A stretch of 64,000 nucleotides of DNA from Streptomyces sp. LX-29 (GTDB lineage Bacteria; Actinomycetota; Actinomycetes; Streptomycetales; Streptomycetaceae): NCBI RefSeq assembly GCF_029541745.1, contig NZ_CP089746.1, positions 6,147,559 to 6,211,558 of the forward strand, read 5' to 3'. How positions within the stretch are numbered: position 1 is the stretch's first letter; the number at the start of each line of letters is the position of its first letter. The position numbers and the translations under genes are program-made. The notes under the pieces are model-generated. The model ran no database searches and was not told where the DNA came from. It saw only the letters and a list, made by a program, of their open reading frames with translations. Of the stretch, positions 28,074 through 37,300 are shown piece after piece.

Positions 28074-30005
28074 ATGACGGCCGAGCTGGTCCGGGGGCAG
28101 AACCACCCACTGCCTCAGACCCGTTTGGAGATCCGGGTCTCGGCGGGCAAACCGATCGTGGCCGGGGCGACGCTCGCCGATGAGCAGGGCCGCATACTCG
28201 GCGCCGAATGGATCGCCCATCCGGCCGCGCCCCAACTGCCCGGGATCGAGGTGTCCAAGCAGGCCGCCGCCGACCACCGGCTCGCCGTCGACCTCGACGC
28301 GCTGCCCGAGAACAGCCACCGGGTCATCGTGCTGCTCGCCCTGCCGACCGGCGTGGGCGGCCCGGTGACCTTCGGCGCCTTCGCGGCCCCCTCCGTCGCC
28401 GTCACCGGGCTGGACGGCACCGAGATCGCGAGCTTCACCGTCACCGGCCTGGACGCGGAGTCCGCTGTCGTGGCCCTGGAGCTCTACCGCAGGCAGGGCG
28501 CCTGGAAGGTGCGCGCCGTCGGGCAGGGGTACGCGGGCGGCCTGGCCGCCATGCTCCAGGACCAGGGGCTGGCGGACGCCGCGCAGCTCGCCGCGCGGAT
28601 CAACGACGCGGTCGCTCAGGGCATGGCCCGCTCCGTCGCCCAGCCCCCGCCGCGCTCCGGACCCGAGGGCCGGGTCCGTACGGCCACGGCGGGCGGCAGC
28701 ACCTCATCCGACCCGGCCCCGGGCGCCGACACCGGCGGGCAGCCGTCCAACGGCGGGCCGGTCCCGCCGCCGTCGTCGGGCGGGCCGGTCGACTACCGGC
28801 ATCCCGGCCGTCGCACCGCGGCCCCGCCGGCTCCGGCGCCGACCGCACCGCCCGCCCAGCCGGGGCAGCCCGCGCCGCCGGTGGCCGGCGACGCCACCGG
28901 CTGGACCATGGACGAGCGGCTCTACAACCAGGTGTGGGGCATGTTCGAGGACCTGGCCCGGACCACCGCCGCCTACCGCAGCGCCGTCGACTTCGCCGAC
29001 TCCCGCATGGAGCAGGAGCTGGACCGGGTGCTCTCCGACCCGCGGACCCGCGTCGGCCCGGCGGCCGACGCCGCCCGCGCGGAGGCCCGCGACAAGCACA
29101 CCTCCCTGGTCGAACAGGCCCGCGCGGTCCTGGACCGGGACCTGGCGCAGCTCGCCGCCGAGGCCGAGGTCGTGGAGCCGGCCCTGCCGCCCGCGTACGC
29201 CCGGTGGGACAGCCCGGTCTGGCACGGCTACGAGGTGCCGATGGAGATCCCGATGGCGCTGCGCCTGGGCGATCTGCATCTGCCGGAGCGCACGGACCTG
29301 CGCATCCCCATGCTGGTCCGGCTGCCGCTGGAGCGCGGGCTGTGGATCGACAGCGGCCGCGGCGGCTCGCCCGAGGCGGCGCTGGTGGACTCCGGCGAGC
29401 TGCGCCGGATGGCGCTGGACACCGCGGTGGCGCTGGCCGCGCGGTTGTTGGCCGTGTACCCGGTGGACGAGTTCTCGCTGCATGTGATCGACCCGGCCGG
29501 CTCGGACGCCGCGGCGCTCCAGCCGCTGTCGGACTCCGGCGCGCTGCGCCAGCCGCCGGCGGCCGGAGCCCAGGGGGTGACCGCGACGCTGGCCGCCCTG
29601 ACCCAGCGGGTCGACCTGGTGCAGATGGCCATCCGCAGCGGCGCCACCGACGCCCTGCCGCCCGACCTGGACCTGGCCCAGCAGCTGCTGATCGTCAACG
29701 ACTTCCCGCACGGCTTCGACGACCGTGCCGTCACCCAGCTGCGCTACCTCGCCGACGAGGGGCCGTCGGTGGGGGTGCACCTGATGATGGTGGCCGACCG
29801 GGAGGACGCCCGGGCCTACGGGCCGGTGCTGGACCCGCTGTGGCGCGCGCTGCTGCGGATCACTCCGGTCCCGGACGACCACCTGGCCGACCCCTGGGTC
29901 GGGCACGCCTGGACATATGAGCCCGCGCTGGTCCCCGCCGGCAGCGAGGTGCTGCGGCGGGTGTTGGCGCAAGTGGCCCAAGCGCGGCAAGCATACGGGC
30001 GGTGA
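28074..30005 (+). CDS. TerD domain fused to a Walker-less FtsK-like domain
   Basis: A 643-aa multidomain protein. Residues 1-180 form a TerD domain (TRLEIRVSAGKPIVAGATL, HRVIVLLALPTG). Residues 185-285 are a Pro/Ala/Gly-rich linker, followed by helices (about 285-385). The C-terminal 250 residues resemble the ATPase fold of FtsK/EccC proteins: YEVPMEIPMALRLGDL, RLPLERGLWID, QLLIVNDFPHGFDD where Walker B would lie, and GVHLMMVADRED. No Walker A is visible, so ATP hydrolysis is unlikely. ATG 28074 has AGGGAG upstream; an open extension from 27942 lacks TerD similarity. Read after the TerD gene; probably part of a Ter stress-response module. Confidence 0.85.
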   Translation: MTAELVRGQNHPLPQTRLEIRVSAGKPIVAGATLADEQGRILGAEWIAHPAAPQLPGIEVSKQAAADHRLAVDLDALPENSHRVIVLLALPTGVGGPVTFGAFAAPSVAVTGLDGTEIASFTVTGLDAESAVVALELYRRQGAWKVRAVGQGYAGGLAAMLQDQGLADAAQLAARINDAVAQGMARSVAQPPPRSGPEGRVRTATAGGSTSSDPAPGADTGGQPSNGGPVPPPSSGGPVDYRHPGRRTAAPPAPAPTAPPAQPGQPAPPVAGDATGWTMDERLYNQVWGMFEDLARTTAAYRSAVDFADSRMEQELDRVLSDPRTRVGPAADAARAEARDKHTSLVEQARAVLDRDLAQLAAEAEVVEPALPPAYARWDSPVWHGYEVPMEIPMALRLGDLHLPERTDLRIPMLVRLPLERGLWIDSGRGGSPEAALVDSGELRRMALDTAVALAARLLAVYPVDEFSLHVIDPAGSDAAALQPLSDSGALRQPPAAGAQGVTATLAALTQRVDLVQMAIRSGATDALPPDLDLAQQLLIVNDFPHGFDDRAVTQLRYLADEGPSVGVHLMMVADREDARAYGPVLDPLWRALLRITPVPDDHLADPWVGHAWTYEPALVPAGSEVLRRVLAQVAQARQAYGR

Positions 30006-30064
30006 CCTGCGCTTTTACACTTTCCTTTACTCTTCCTTGGGCTTTCCTGTACTCTCCTTTGCAA

Positions 30065-30172
30065 CGGAGGGGAGTACTCCTACCGCGGCGTACCCGTCAC
30101 CACGGATCACAGTGATCCCGGGGCGCCGGCCCGTGCCGTCATCGGCGTCACGGGCGGAAGAGACCTCCGGCA
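30065..30172 (+). promoter_or_regulatory. yybP-ykoY (manganese) riboswitch
   Basis: The leader of terC begins with the signature GGGGAGTA (30069-30076), contains paired arms around CCCGTCACC and GCGTCACGGG, and closes with AGAGACCTCCG. The closing stem pairs CGGAGG (30065-30070) with CCTCCG (30164-30169). This is the yybP-ykoY layout that senses Mn2+ and commonly precedes terC/alx and mntP. The 3' arm, extended to 30164-30172, is also perfectly complementary over 9 nt to the terC Shine-Dalgarno region at 30203-30211. The two pairings are mutually exclusive, which predicts that ligand binding frees the ribosome site. Confidence 0.8.
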
Positions 30173-30215
30173 GCGAACGACACGCTGAAACTGCCGTACG
30201 AATGCCGGAGGACCC

Positions 30216-31265
30216 GTGGACGTCTCCATGACCCTGTGGGCGCTGACCATCCTTGGTCTGTGCGCCCTGATCGCCGTCGACTTCTTCATAGGCGGCCGCA
30301 AGCCGCACGAGGTCTCCATCAAGGAGGCCGGGATCTGGACCGCCGTCTGGATCGCCCTGGCCGGGCTCTTCGGGCTCGGCCTCTTCCTCTTCGCGGGCGG
30401 CCAGCCCTCGGGTGAGTTCTTCGCCGGCTTCATCACCGAGAAGTCGCTGAGCGTCGACAACCTCTTCGTCTTCGTGCTCATCATGGCGAAGTTCGCGGTG
30501 CCCTCCATCTACCAGCAGCGGGTTCTGATGGTGGGTGTGCTCATCGCCCTAGTGCTGCGCGCCGTGTTCATCGCCGGCGGTGCCGCGATCGTCTCGACCT
30601 TCTCCTGGGTCTTCTACATCTTCGGCGCGTTCCTCGTCTGGACCGCCTGGAAGCTCATCCAGGAGGCGCGGGCCGACGAGGAGGAAGAGGACTTCGAGGA
30701 GAACCGCTTCCTGAAGATGGTCGAGCGGCGCTTCCCGTCCACCGACAAGTACCACGACACCAAGCTGTTCATCGTCGAGAACGGCAAGCGCCTGATGACG
30801 CCGATGCTGATCGTCATGCTGGCGATCGGCACCACCGACGTCCTCTTCGCGCTGGACTCGATCCCCGCCATCTTCGGTCTCACCCAGGACCCGTACATCG
30901 TCTTCACGGCCAACGCCTTCGCGCTGATGGGTCTGCGACAGCTGTACTTCCTGATCGGCGGGCTGCTGAAGAAGCTGGTGCACCTCTCCTACGGGCTGTC
31001 GGTGATCCTCGGCTTCATCGGCGTGAAGCTGGTGCTGCACGCGCTGCACGAGTCCGGGGTGCACGTCCCGGAGATCAGCATCCCGGTCTCCCTGGGCGTC
31101 ATCTGCGCCGTCCTCGTCGTCACCACCATCACCAGCCTGTACGCCTCGAAGAAGCAGGCCGCCCAGGAGGCCCTGGAGGGCGCGGGTGCCGCGGCCGCCG
31201 GCCCGGTGGGTGTGGAGTCGGGCGAGGGCCCCGGCGCCAAGGAGAAGGACAGCGTCGACGTCTGA
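30216..31265 (+). CDS. terC: TerC family integral membrane protein
   Basis: A 349-aa membrane protein with eight or nine helices. TerC proteins (Alx, MeeF/MeeY) are implicated in Mn2+ export and metalation of secreted proteins. The metal-coordinating motifs sit in SVDNLFVF and TTDVLFALDSIPA. An acidic cytoplasmic loop (ADEEEEDFEENRF) lies mid-protein and the C-terminus is a charged tail. The start is GTG 30216 with CCGGAGG 5-11 nt upstream; this ribosome site can pair with the riboswitch 3' arm. Manganese homeostasis is therefore the most likely role, rather than tellurite resistance itself. A strong terminator follows. Confidence 0.92.
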   Translation: MDVSMTLWALTILGLCALIAVDFFIGGRKPHEVSIKEAGIWTAVWIALAGLFGLGLFLFAGGQPSGEFFAGFITEKSLSVDNLFVFVLIMAKFAVPSIYQQRVLMVGVLIALVLRAVFIAGGAAIVSTFSWVFYIFGAFLVWTAWKLIQEARADEEEEDFEENRFLKMVERRFPSTDKYHDTKLFIVENGKRLMTPMLIVMLAIGTTDVLFALDSIPAIFGLTQDPYIVFTANAFALMGLRQLYFLIGGLLKKLVHLSYGLSVILGFIGVKLVLHALHESGVHVPEISIPVSLGVICAVLVVTTITSLYASKKQAAQEALEGAGAAAAGPVGVESGEGPGAKEKDSVDV

Positions 31266-31274
31266 CGCCGGTCA

Positions 31275-31305
31275 CCGCGGGACCGCCCGACCGGCGGTCC
31301 CGCGG
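31275..31305 (+). terminator. terC terminator hairpin
   Basis: A perfect 13-bp stem (31275-31287 with 31293-31305), 5-nt loop, 9 nt after the terC stop codon; no T tract. Confidence 0.8.
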
Positions 31306-31383
31306 ACCGGCCCGGACGCCGGTGTGCCGGCGCCCGGCGATCCCCGGAAGCCCGAGGCCCGGAAGGGCGGAGGCTCCGCGAGC

Positions 31384-32700
31384 TCAGGCAGCCGCCTCCC
31401 CGGCCAGTTCGGCCCGTGGGAGGCGGTCGCGCGTCTCACAGGTCTCCGGGAGCAGCGCGAAGCAGCCGAGGCTGAACAGCGCGATGGCGGTGAGATAGCC
31501 CGCCACCCCCCAGGGCGTCCCCTCGCCGCTGGAGAACGAGGTCGCCGCGACGGGGGTCAGCGCGCCGCCGAGCACCCCCGCCAGGTTGTAGCCGACCGCA
31601 GCGCCCGTGCAGCGCACCCGCGGCTCGTACAGCTCAGGCAGATAGGCGCCGGTCACGGCGAACATCAGGACGAACGCCAGCAGCGCGCCGAGGAAGCCGA
31701 GGAACATCAACGCCGGTCGGCCGGTGTGCAACAGCGCGACCAGCGGGAACATCCACAGGGCGGACGCCGCGGAGCCCAGCAGACACAGCGGGCGCCGCCC
31801 GAACCGGTCGCCGAGGTGCGCGACCAGCGGGGTGAGCGCGCCCTTGACGGCGACGGCCGCCATGATGAGACCGAGCATCACCGTGCGGTCGACCCCGAGG
31901 CGCTCCGTGCCGTAGGCCAACGACCAGGTGGTCACCGCGTAGAACACGGCGTATCCCACGGCGAGCCCGCCGGCGGTGAGCAGCAGCAGTCGCCAGTGGC
32001 GGCGCACCACCTCGGCCATGGGCGCGTCGGCCCGCTCGCCGCGCTGGGCGAGCTCCCGGAACTGCGGCGTCTCGCTGAGCCGGGTGCGCAACAACAGGCC
32101 CAAGGCGGCCAGCACGCCGCCCACCCAGAACGGCACCCGCCAGCCCCAGGAGCGGAACTGCGCGTCGGTCAGCGACAGGGACAGCGCCAGCAGCACCCCG
32201 TTGGCGATCAGGAAGCCGACGGCCGGGCCGATCTGCGGAAAGCTGGACCACAGCGCGCGGCGCCGCGCGGGCGCGTGTTCGGCGGTGAGCAGCACCGCCC
32301 CGCCCCACTCCCCGCCCAGCCCCAGCCCCTGGAGGAAGCGCAGCATGGTCAGCAGAACGGGCGCGGCGACCCCGATCGTGTCGTAGTCCGGCACACAGCC
32401 GACCGCGACGGTGGCGGCGCCGGTCAGGAGCAGCGAGGCGATGAGCACCGGACGTCGGCCGTGGCGGTCGCCGATGTGCCCGAAGACGATCGAGCCGAGC
32501 GGGCGGGCGAGGAAGCCGACGGCGAAGGTGCCGAAGGCGGCGAGCGTGGCCGCGAGCGGGGAGGCGCCCGGGAAGAAGAGCGGGCCGAAGACCAGCGCGG
32601 CGGCGCTGCCGTAGATGAAGAAGTCGTAGAACTCGATGGCGGTGCCGGCCAGGGACGCCGCGGCGAGGCGCGTCATGGACGGCGACTGATCGTCGCGCAT
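31384..32700 (-). CDS. MFS transporter, metabolite:H+ symporter (MHS) type
   Basis: A 438-aa transporter with 12 predicted membrane helices. The MHS signature is visible: AGTAIEFYDFFIYG in helix 1 and the loop motif GHIGDRHGRRP between helices 2 and 3, repeated as AHLGDRFGRRP in the second half. A RFLQGLGLGGEWGGA motif lies in helix 4. These features match ShiA/ProP/KgtP-like symporters for organic acids or osmolytes; the substrate cannot be told. The start is ATG 32700. Convergent with terC across its terminator. Confidence 0.93.
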   Translation of the reverse strand: MRDDQSPSMTRLAAASLAGTAIEFYDFFIYGSAAALVFGPLFFPGASPLAATLAAFGTFAVGFLARPLGSIVFGHIGDRHGRRPVLIASLLLTGAATVAVGCVPDYDTIGVAAPVLLTMLRFLQGLGLGGEWGGAVLLTAEHAPARRRALWSSFPQIGPAVGFLIANGVLLALSLSLTDAQFRSWGWRVPFWVGGVLAALGLLLRTRLSETPQFRELAQRGERADAPMAEVVRRHWRLLLLTAGGLAVGYAVFYAVTTWSLAYGTERLGVDRTVMLGLIMAAVAVKGALTPLVAHLGDRFGRRPLCLLGSAASALWMFPLVALLHTGRPALMFLGFLGALLAFVLMFAVTGAYLPELYEPRVRCTGAAVGYNLAGVLGGALTPVAATSFSSGEGTPWGVAGYLTAIALFSLGCFALLPETCETRDRLPRAELAGEAAA

Positions 32701-32790
32701 GACGCACCAACTACCCGCGCGCGCCCCTGGTTACGGACCGGGAAGGGGTGATGTCAGGGCGTGTGGTGGCGCATCGGCACAGGCGCCGTG

Positions 32791-33447
32791 CTACCAGCCG
32801 CGCTCACGCCATTCGCCCAGGTGCGGACGCTCGGCGCCGAGCGTGGTGTCGTCGCCGTGGCCGGGGTACACCCAGGTCTCGTCGGAGAGCTGGCCGAAGA
32901 GCTTGGTCTCGACGTCGTCGATGAGGCTCGCGAACGCCTCCGGGTCGTTGTGCGTGTTGCCGACACCGCCGGGGAAGAGGCAGTCGCCGGTGAAGACATG
33001 CGCGTGGCCGTGCGGGTCGTCGTAGACCAGCGCGATGCTGCCCGGGGTGTGACCGACCAGGTGGCGGGCGGTGAGCTCCACCCGCCCGACACGGATGGTG
33101 TCACCGTCGTCGACCAGCACGTCGGTGGGGACCGGAATGCCCTCGGCGTCGTGCCGCCCCGCGTAGGTGGTCGCGCCCGTCGCGTCCACCACCTCGCGCA
33201 GCGCCTGCCAGTGGTCGCCGTGCTGGTGGGTGGTGACGACGGAGGCGATGCCGCCCTCGCCGATCAGGGTGAGCAGCGTCTGAGGCTCGGCGGCGGCATC
33301 GATCAGCAACTGCTCGTCCGTGGCGCGGCAGCGCAACAGATAGGCGTTGTTGTTCATCGGGCCGACCGCCACTTTAGAGATCATCAGGTCCGGCAGCTCG
33401 TGCACTTCCGCAGGTCCGCCGACCTTGACCGCTCCGCTGTACGTCAT
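32791..33447 (-). CDS. MBL-fold metallo-hydrolase (glyoxalase II-like)
   Basis: A 218-aa metallo-beta-lactamase-fold hydrolase. Zinc motif HxHxDH is THQHGDHW at 73-80, with further ligands in the VGHTPGS, TGDCLFPGG and PGHGDDT motifs. The glyoxalase II-like layout suggests thioester hydrolysis. It starts at ATG 33447, only 4 nt after the stop of the mycothiol-dependent isomerase-like gene. Translational coupling and a shared mycothiol-linked pathway are likely (inference): mycothiol replaces glutathione in these bacteria. Confidence 0.92.
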   Translation of the reverse strand: MTYSGAVKVGGPAEVHELPDLMISKVAVGPMNNNAYLLRCRATDEQLLIDAAAEPQTLLTLIGEGGIASVVTTHQHGDHWQALREVVDATGATTYAGRHDAEGIPVPTDVLVDDGDTIRVGRVELTARHLVGHTPGSIALVYDDPHGHAHVFTGDCLFPGGVGNTHNDPEAFASLIDDVETKLFGQLSDETWVYPGHGDDTTLGAERPHLGEWRERGW

Positions 33448-33451
33448 GAGA

Positions 33452-34180
33452 TCAGCCTAGCGGCGGCAGCGCGGGCAGCACGGGGGCCGGGCAGGACAGC
33501 GCGGCCCCGTCGCCGCGGCCGGTGAGCCAGCCCAGCAGGTCGGCGGGGGAGCCGGTCACGGTGAGTCGCGGGCCGTCGGCGCGGCCGGTGTCCCGGACCG
33601 GGCCGTCGCCCGTGGCGGCCAGCCGGAGCGGCGGGACGTCCGGGTGCCCGGCGAACTTCACGGTGGTCAGGAAGTCGAGCTCCTGGGTCACGAAGCCGGC
33701 GGGCAGGTCCGCCAGGGTGTAACCGAGGTCGAGGTCGACATGGTGGAGCTCGACCTCCACCAGCCGCCGAAAGGGCAGCCGGGCGGCCTGCTCGACCACA
33801 CCGCGGCGCATGGCGACCTCCGCCGACCACCGGTCGCGGGGGAGCGCCGCTGCCGCCGCGTTGAAGCGGAAGGCGCTGGTGCGCAGGTCGTCGAGGTGGA
33901 CGGCGAGCGGGCGGGAGGCGTCGCGCTCGATGTCGGCGTCGCGCGCCTCCTCGCTGGCGTACATGGGGATCTTCTCGCCGGTGCGCGCCGAGACCAGCAG
34001 ATTGGTGAGAGCGTCGGCGTTGCGGGCCAGATGCGCCAGGAGGTGGCCGCGGGTCCAGCCCGGCAGCGAGGAGGGCTCGGCGACCGCGGTGTCCTCCAGC
34101 GTGGCCACCGCGGAGAGCAGCCGGTCGGTGGCCCCCTGGACCGCAGAGGCGTCGCGCGCGTAGTCCGCGTAGTCACTCAT
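33452..34180 (-). CDS. Maleylpyruvate isomerase family mycothiol-dependent enzyme
   Basis: A 242-aa protein of the DinB-like mycothiol-dependent maleylpyruvate isomerase family. The N-terminal four-helix part contains LPGWTRGHLLAHLARNADAL with the first metal-ligand His, and VEVELHHVDLDLGYT carries the others. The C-terminal domain ends with a GDGPVRDTG / SPADLLGWLTGRG segment typical of the group. The substrate is uncertain because the family is large. ATG 34180 lies 8 nt after a TACGGT -10 box, with no ribosome site, so a leaderless mRNA is likely. Divergent from uvrA. Confidence 0.88.
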   Translation of the reverse strand: MSDYADYARDASAVQGATDRLLSAVATLEDTAVAEPSSLPGWTRGHLLAHLARNADALTNLLVSARTGEKIPMYASEEARDADIERDASRPLAVHLDDLRTSAFRFNAAAAALPRDRWSAEVAMRRGVVEQAARLPFRRLVEVELHHVDLDLGYTLADLPAGFVTQELDFLTTVKFAGHPDVPPLRLAATGDGPVRDTGRADGPRLTVTGSPADLLGWLTGRGDGAALSCPAPVLPALPPLG

Positions 34181-34237
34181 GGTGCGACCGTAGCCCCGCC
34201 ACTCCTTCGAGTGAAGCTGTCTGACTTCCCCCGCAAA

Positions 34238-34253
34238 TCGAATGTGCGTGCTA
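34238..34253 (+). promoter_or_regulatory. Possible degenerate LexA box upstream of uvrA
   Basis: TCGAATGTGCGTGCTA matches 13 of 16 positions of the actinobacterial SOS consensus TCGAACRTRYGTTYGA. It overlaps a TATAGG -10-like sequence at 34252-34257, a position where a repressor would block transcription. Three mismatches fall in the conserved half-sites, so confidence is limited. I found no RecA-NDp element before uvrA. Confidence 0.35.
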
Positions 34254-34359
34254 TAGGCTCGGTGTGCTGCATCCTTAAAGAACATCGCCGTAGCGCCCCT
34301 ACTCTGGATCGGGGGGTGCGGCGCACCCCACACCTCTCTCAAGAAAGGTGCCGACCGGC

Positions 34360-37300
34360 GTGGCCGACCGTCTCATCGTCCGTGGCGCTCGCGAGCACAA
34401 CCTCAAGAACGTCTCGCTCGACCTCCCCCGCGACTCCCTGATCGTCTTCACCGGGCTGTCGGGGTCGGGTAAGTCCTCCCTCGCGTTCGACACGATCTTC
34501 GCCGAGGGGCAGCGCCGCTACGTCGAGTCGCTCTCCTCCTACGCGCGGCAGTTCCTGGGCCAGATGGACAAGCCCGATGTGGACTTCATCGAGGGCCTGT
34601 CCCCCGCCGTCTCCATCGACCAGAAGTCGACCTCGCGCAACCCGCGCTCGACGGTCGGCACCATCACCGAGGTCTACGACTACCTCCGACTTCTCTTCGC
34701 CCGCATCGGCAAGCCGCACTGCCCCGAGTGCGGACGGCCCATCGCCCGCCAGTCCCCGCAGGCGATCGTCGACAAGGTGCTGGAGCTGCCCGAGGGCAGC
34801 CGCTTCCAGGTGCTGTCCCCGCTGGTCCGGGAGCGCAAGGGCGAGTTCATCGACCTCTTCTCCGACCTCCAGACCAAGGGCTACAGCCGCGCCCGGGTGG
34901 ACGGCGAGACCATCCAGCTCAGCGACCCGCCCAAGCTCAAGAAGCAGGAGAAGCACACCATCGAGGTGGTGGTCGACCGCCTCACCGTCAAGGACAGCGC
35001 CAAGCGGCGGCTGACCGACTCCGTCGAGACCGCGCTCGGGCTCTCCGGAGGCATGGTCATCCTCGACTTCGTCGACCTCGACGAGGACGACCCGCAGCGC
35101 GAGCGGATGTTCTCCGAGCACCTCTACTGCCCCTATGACGACCTGTCCTTCGAGGAGTTGGAGCCGCGCTCCTTCTCCTTCAACTCGCCCTTCGGCGCCT
35201 GCCCGGAGTGCACCGGCATCGGCACCCGGATGGAGGTCGACCCGGAGCTGATCGTCCCGGACGAGGAGCGGTCCCTGGAGGAGGGGGCCATCCACCCCTG
35301 GTCGCACGGCCACACCAAGGAGTACTTCGGCCGGCTGGTCGGCGCGCTCGCCGACGCACTCGGATTCCGCACCGACATCCCCTGGGCGGGTCTCCCGCAG
35401 CGCGCCAAGAAGGCGCTGCTCCAGGGCCACAAGACGCAGATCGAGGTGCGCTACCGCAACCGGTACGGCCGGGAGCGGGCCTACACCACGGCCTTCGAGG
35501 GCGCCGTGCCGTTCGTGAAGCGGCGCCACTCGGAGGCGGAGAGCGACTCCAGTCGGGAGCGCTTCGAGGGCTATATGCGCGAGGTGCCCTGCCCCACCTG
35601 CGAGGGCACCCGACTCAAGCCGATCGTGCTCGCGGTCACCGTCCAGGGCCGCTCCATCGCGGAGGTCGCCGCGATGTCGATCAGCGACTGCGCCGACTTC
35701 CTGCGCGGGATGAAGCTGACCGCGCGGGAGAAGACCATCGCCGAGCGGGTCCTGAAGGAGGTCAACGAGCGGCTGAGGTTCCTGGTCGACGTGGGCCTGG
35801 ACTATCTCTCGCTCAACCGCGCGGCGGGCACCCTGTCCGGCGGCGAGGCGCAGCGCATCCGGCTGGCCACGCAGATCGGCTCCGGCCTGGTCGGCGTGTT
35901 GTACGTGCTGGACGAGCCCTCCATCGGTCTGCACCAGCGCGACAACCACCGGCTCATCGAGACGCTGGTGCGGCTGCGGGACCTGGGCAACACGCTGATC
36001 GTCGTCGAGCACGACGAGGACACCATCAAGACCTCGGACTGGGTGGTGGACATCGGCCCCGGCGCCGGCGAGCACGGCGGCAAGGTGGTGCACAGCGGCC
36101 CGTTGAAGGAGCTGCTGAGCAACAAGGAGTCGATGACCGGCCAGTATCTGTCCGGTAAGAAGTCGATCGCCCTGCCGGAGATCCGCCGCCCCGTGAACGG
36201 CTCCCGCCGGCTCACCGTGCGCGGCGCCCGGGAGAACAACCTGAAGGACATCGATGTGTCCTTCCCGCTGGGGGTGTTCACCGCGGTCACCGGCGTCTCC
36301 GGCTCCGGCAAGTCGACGCTGGTCAACGACATCCTCTACACCCACCTGGCGCGGGAGCTCCAGGGTGCGAGGAACGTCCCGGGGCGCCACACCCGGGTGG
36401 ACGGCGACGACCTGGTGGACAAGGTCGTGCACGTCGACCAGTCGCCCATCGGCCGCACCCCGCGGTCGAACCCGGCCACCTACACCGGCGTCTTCGACCA
36501 CGTCCGCAAGCTCTTCGCGGAGACGATGGAGGCCAAGGTCCGCGGCTATCTGCCCGGCCGGTTCTCCTTCAACGTCAAGGGCGGCCGCTGTGAGAACTGC
36601 GCGGGCGACGGCACCATCAAGATCGAGATGAACTTCCTGCCGGATGTGTACGTGCCGTGCGAGGTCTGCCACGGTGCGCGCTACAACCGGGAGACCCTGG
36701 AGGTGCACTACAAGGGCAAGTCCATCGCCGAGGTGCTGGACATGCCGATCGAGGAGGCGCTCGACTTCTTCGAGGCCGTGCCGACGATCTCCCGCCATCT
36801 GCGCACGCTGCACGAGGTCGGCCTGGGGTACGTCCGGCTCGGCCAGTCCGCGCCGACGCTCTCCGGCGGTGAGGCCCAGCGCGTCAAGCTCGCCAGCGAG
36901 CTCCAGAAGCGGTCGACCGGGCGCACGGTCTACGTCCTGGACGAGCCGACCACGGGTCTGCACTTCGAGGACATCAGCAAGTTGATCAAGGTCCTCTCCG
37001 GTCTGGTCGACAAGGGCAACACGGTGATCGTCATCGAGCACAACCTCGATGTGATCAAGACGGCCGACTGGGTCGTGGACATGGGCCCCGAGGGGGGTAG
37101 CGGCGGCGGCCTGGTCATCGCCGAGGGCACCCCCGAGGAGGTGGCGTCGGTCCCGGCCAGCCACACCGGCAAGTTCCTGCGCGAGCTGCTCGGCGAGCGG
37201 GTGAGCGACGCGGACGCGGCGCCGGCGCGGGAGCCGGCGGCGAGGAAGAGCGCCCCGGCGAAGAAGGCCACCGCGTCGGCAGCCGGGAGGTCCACCGCGA

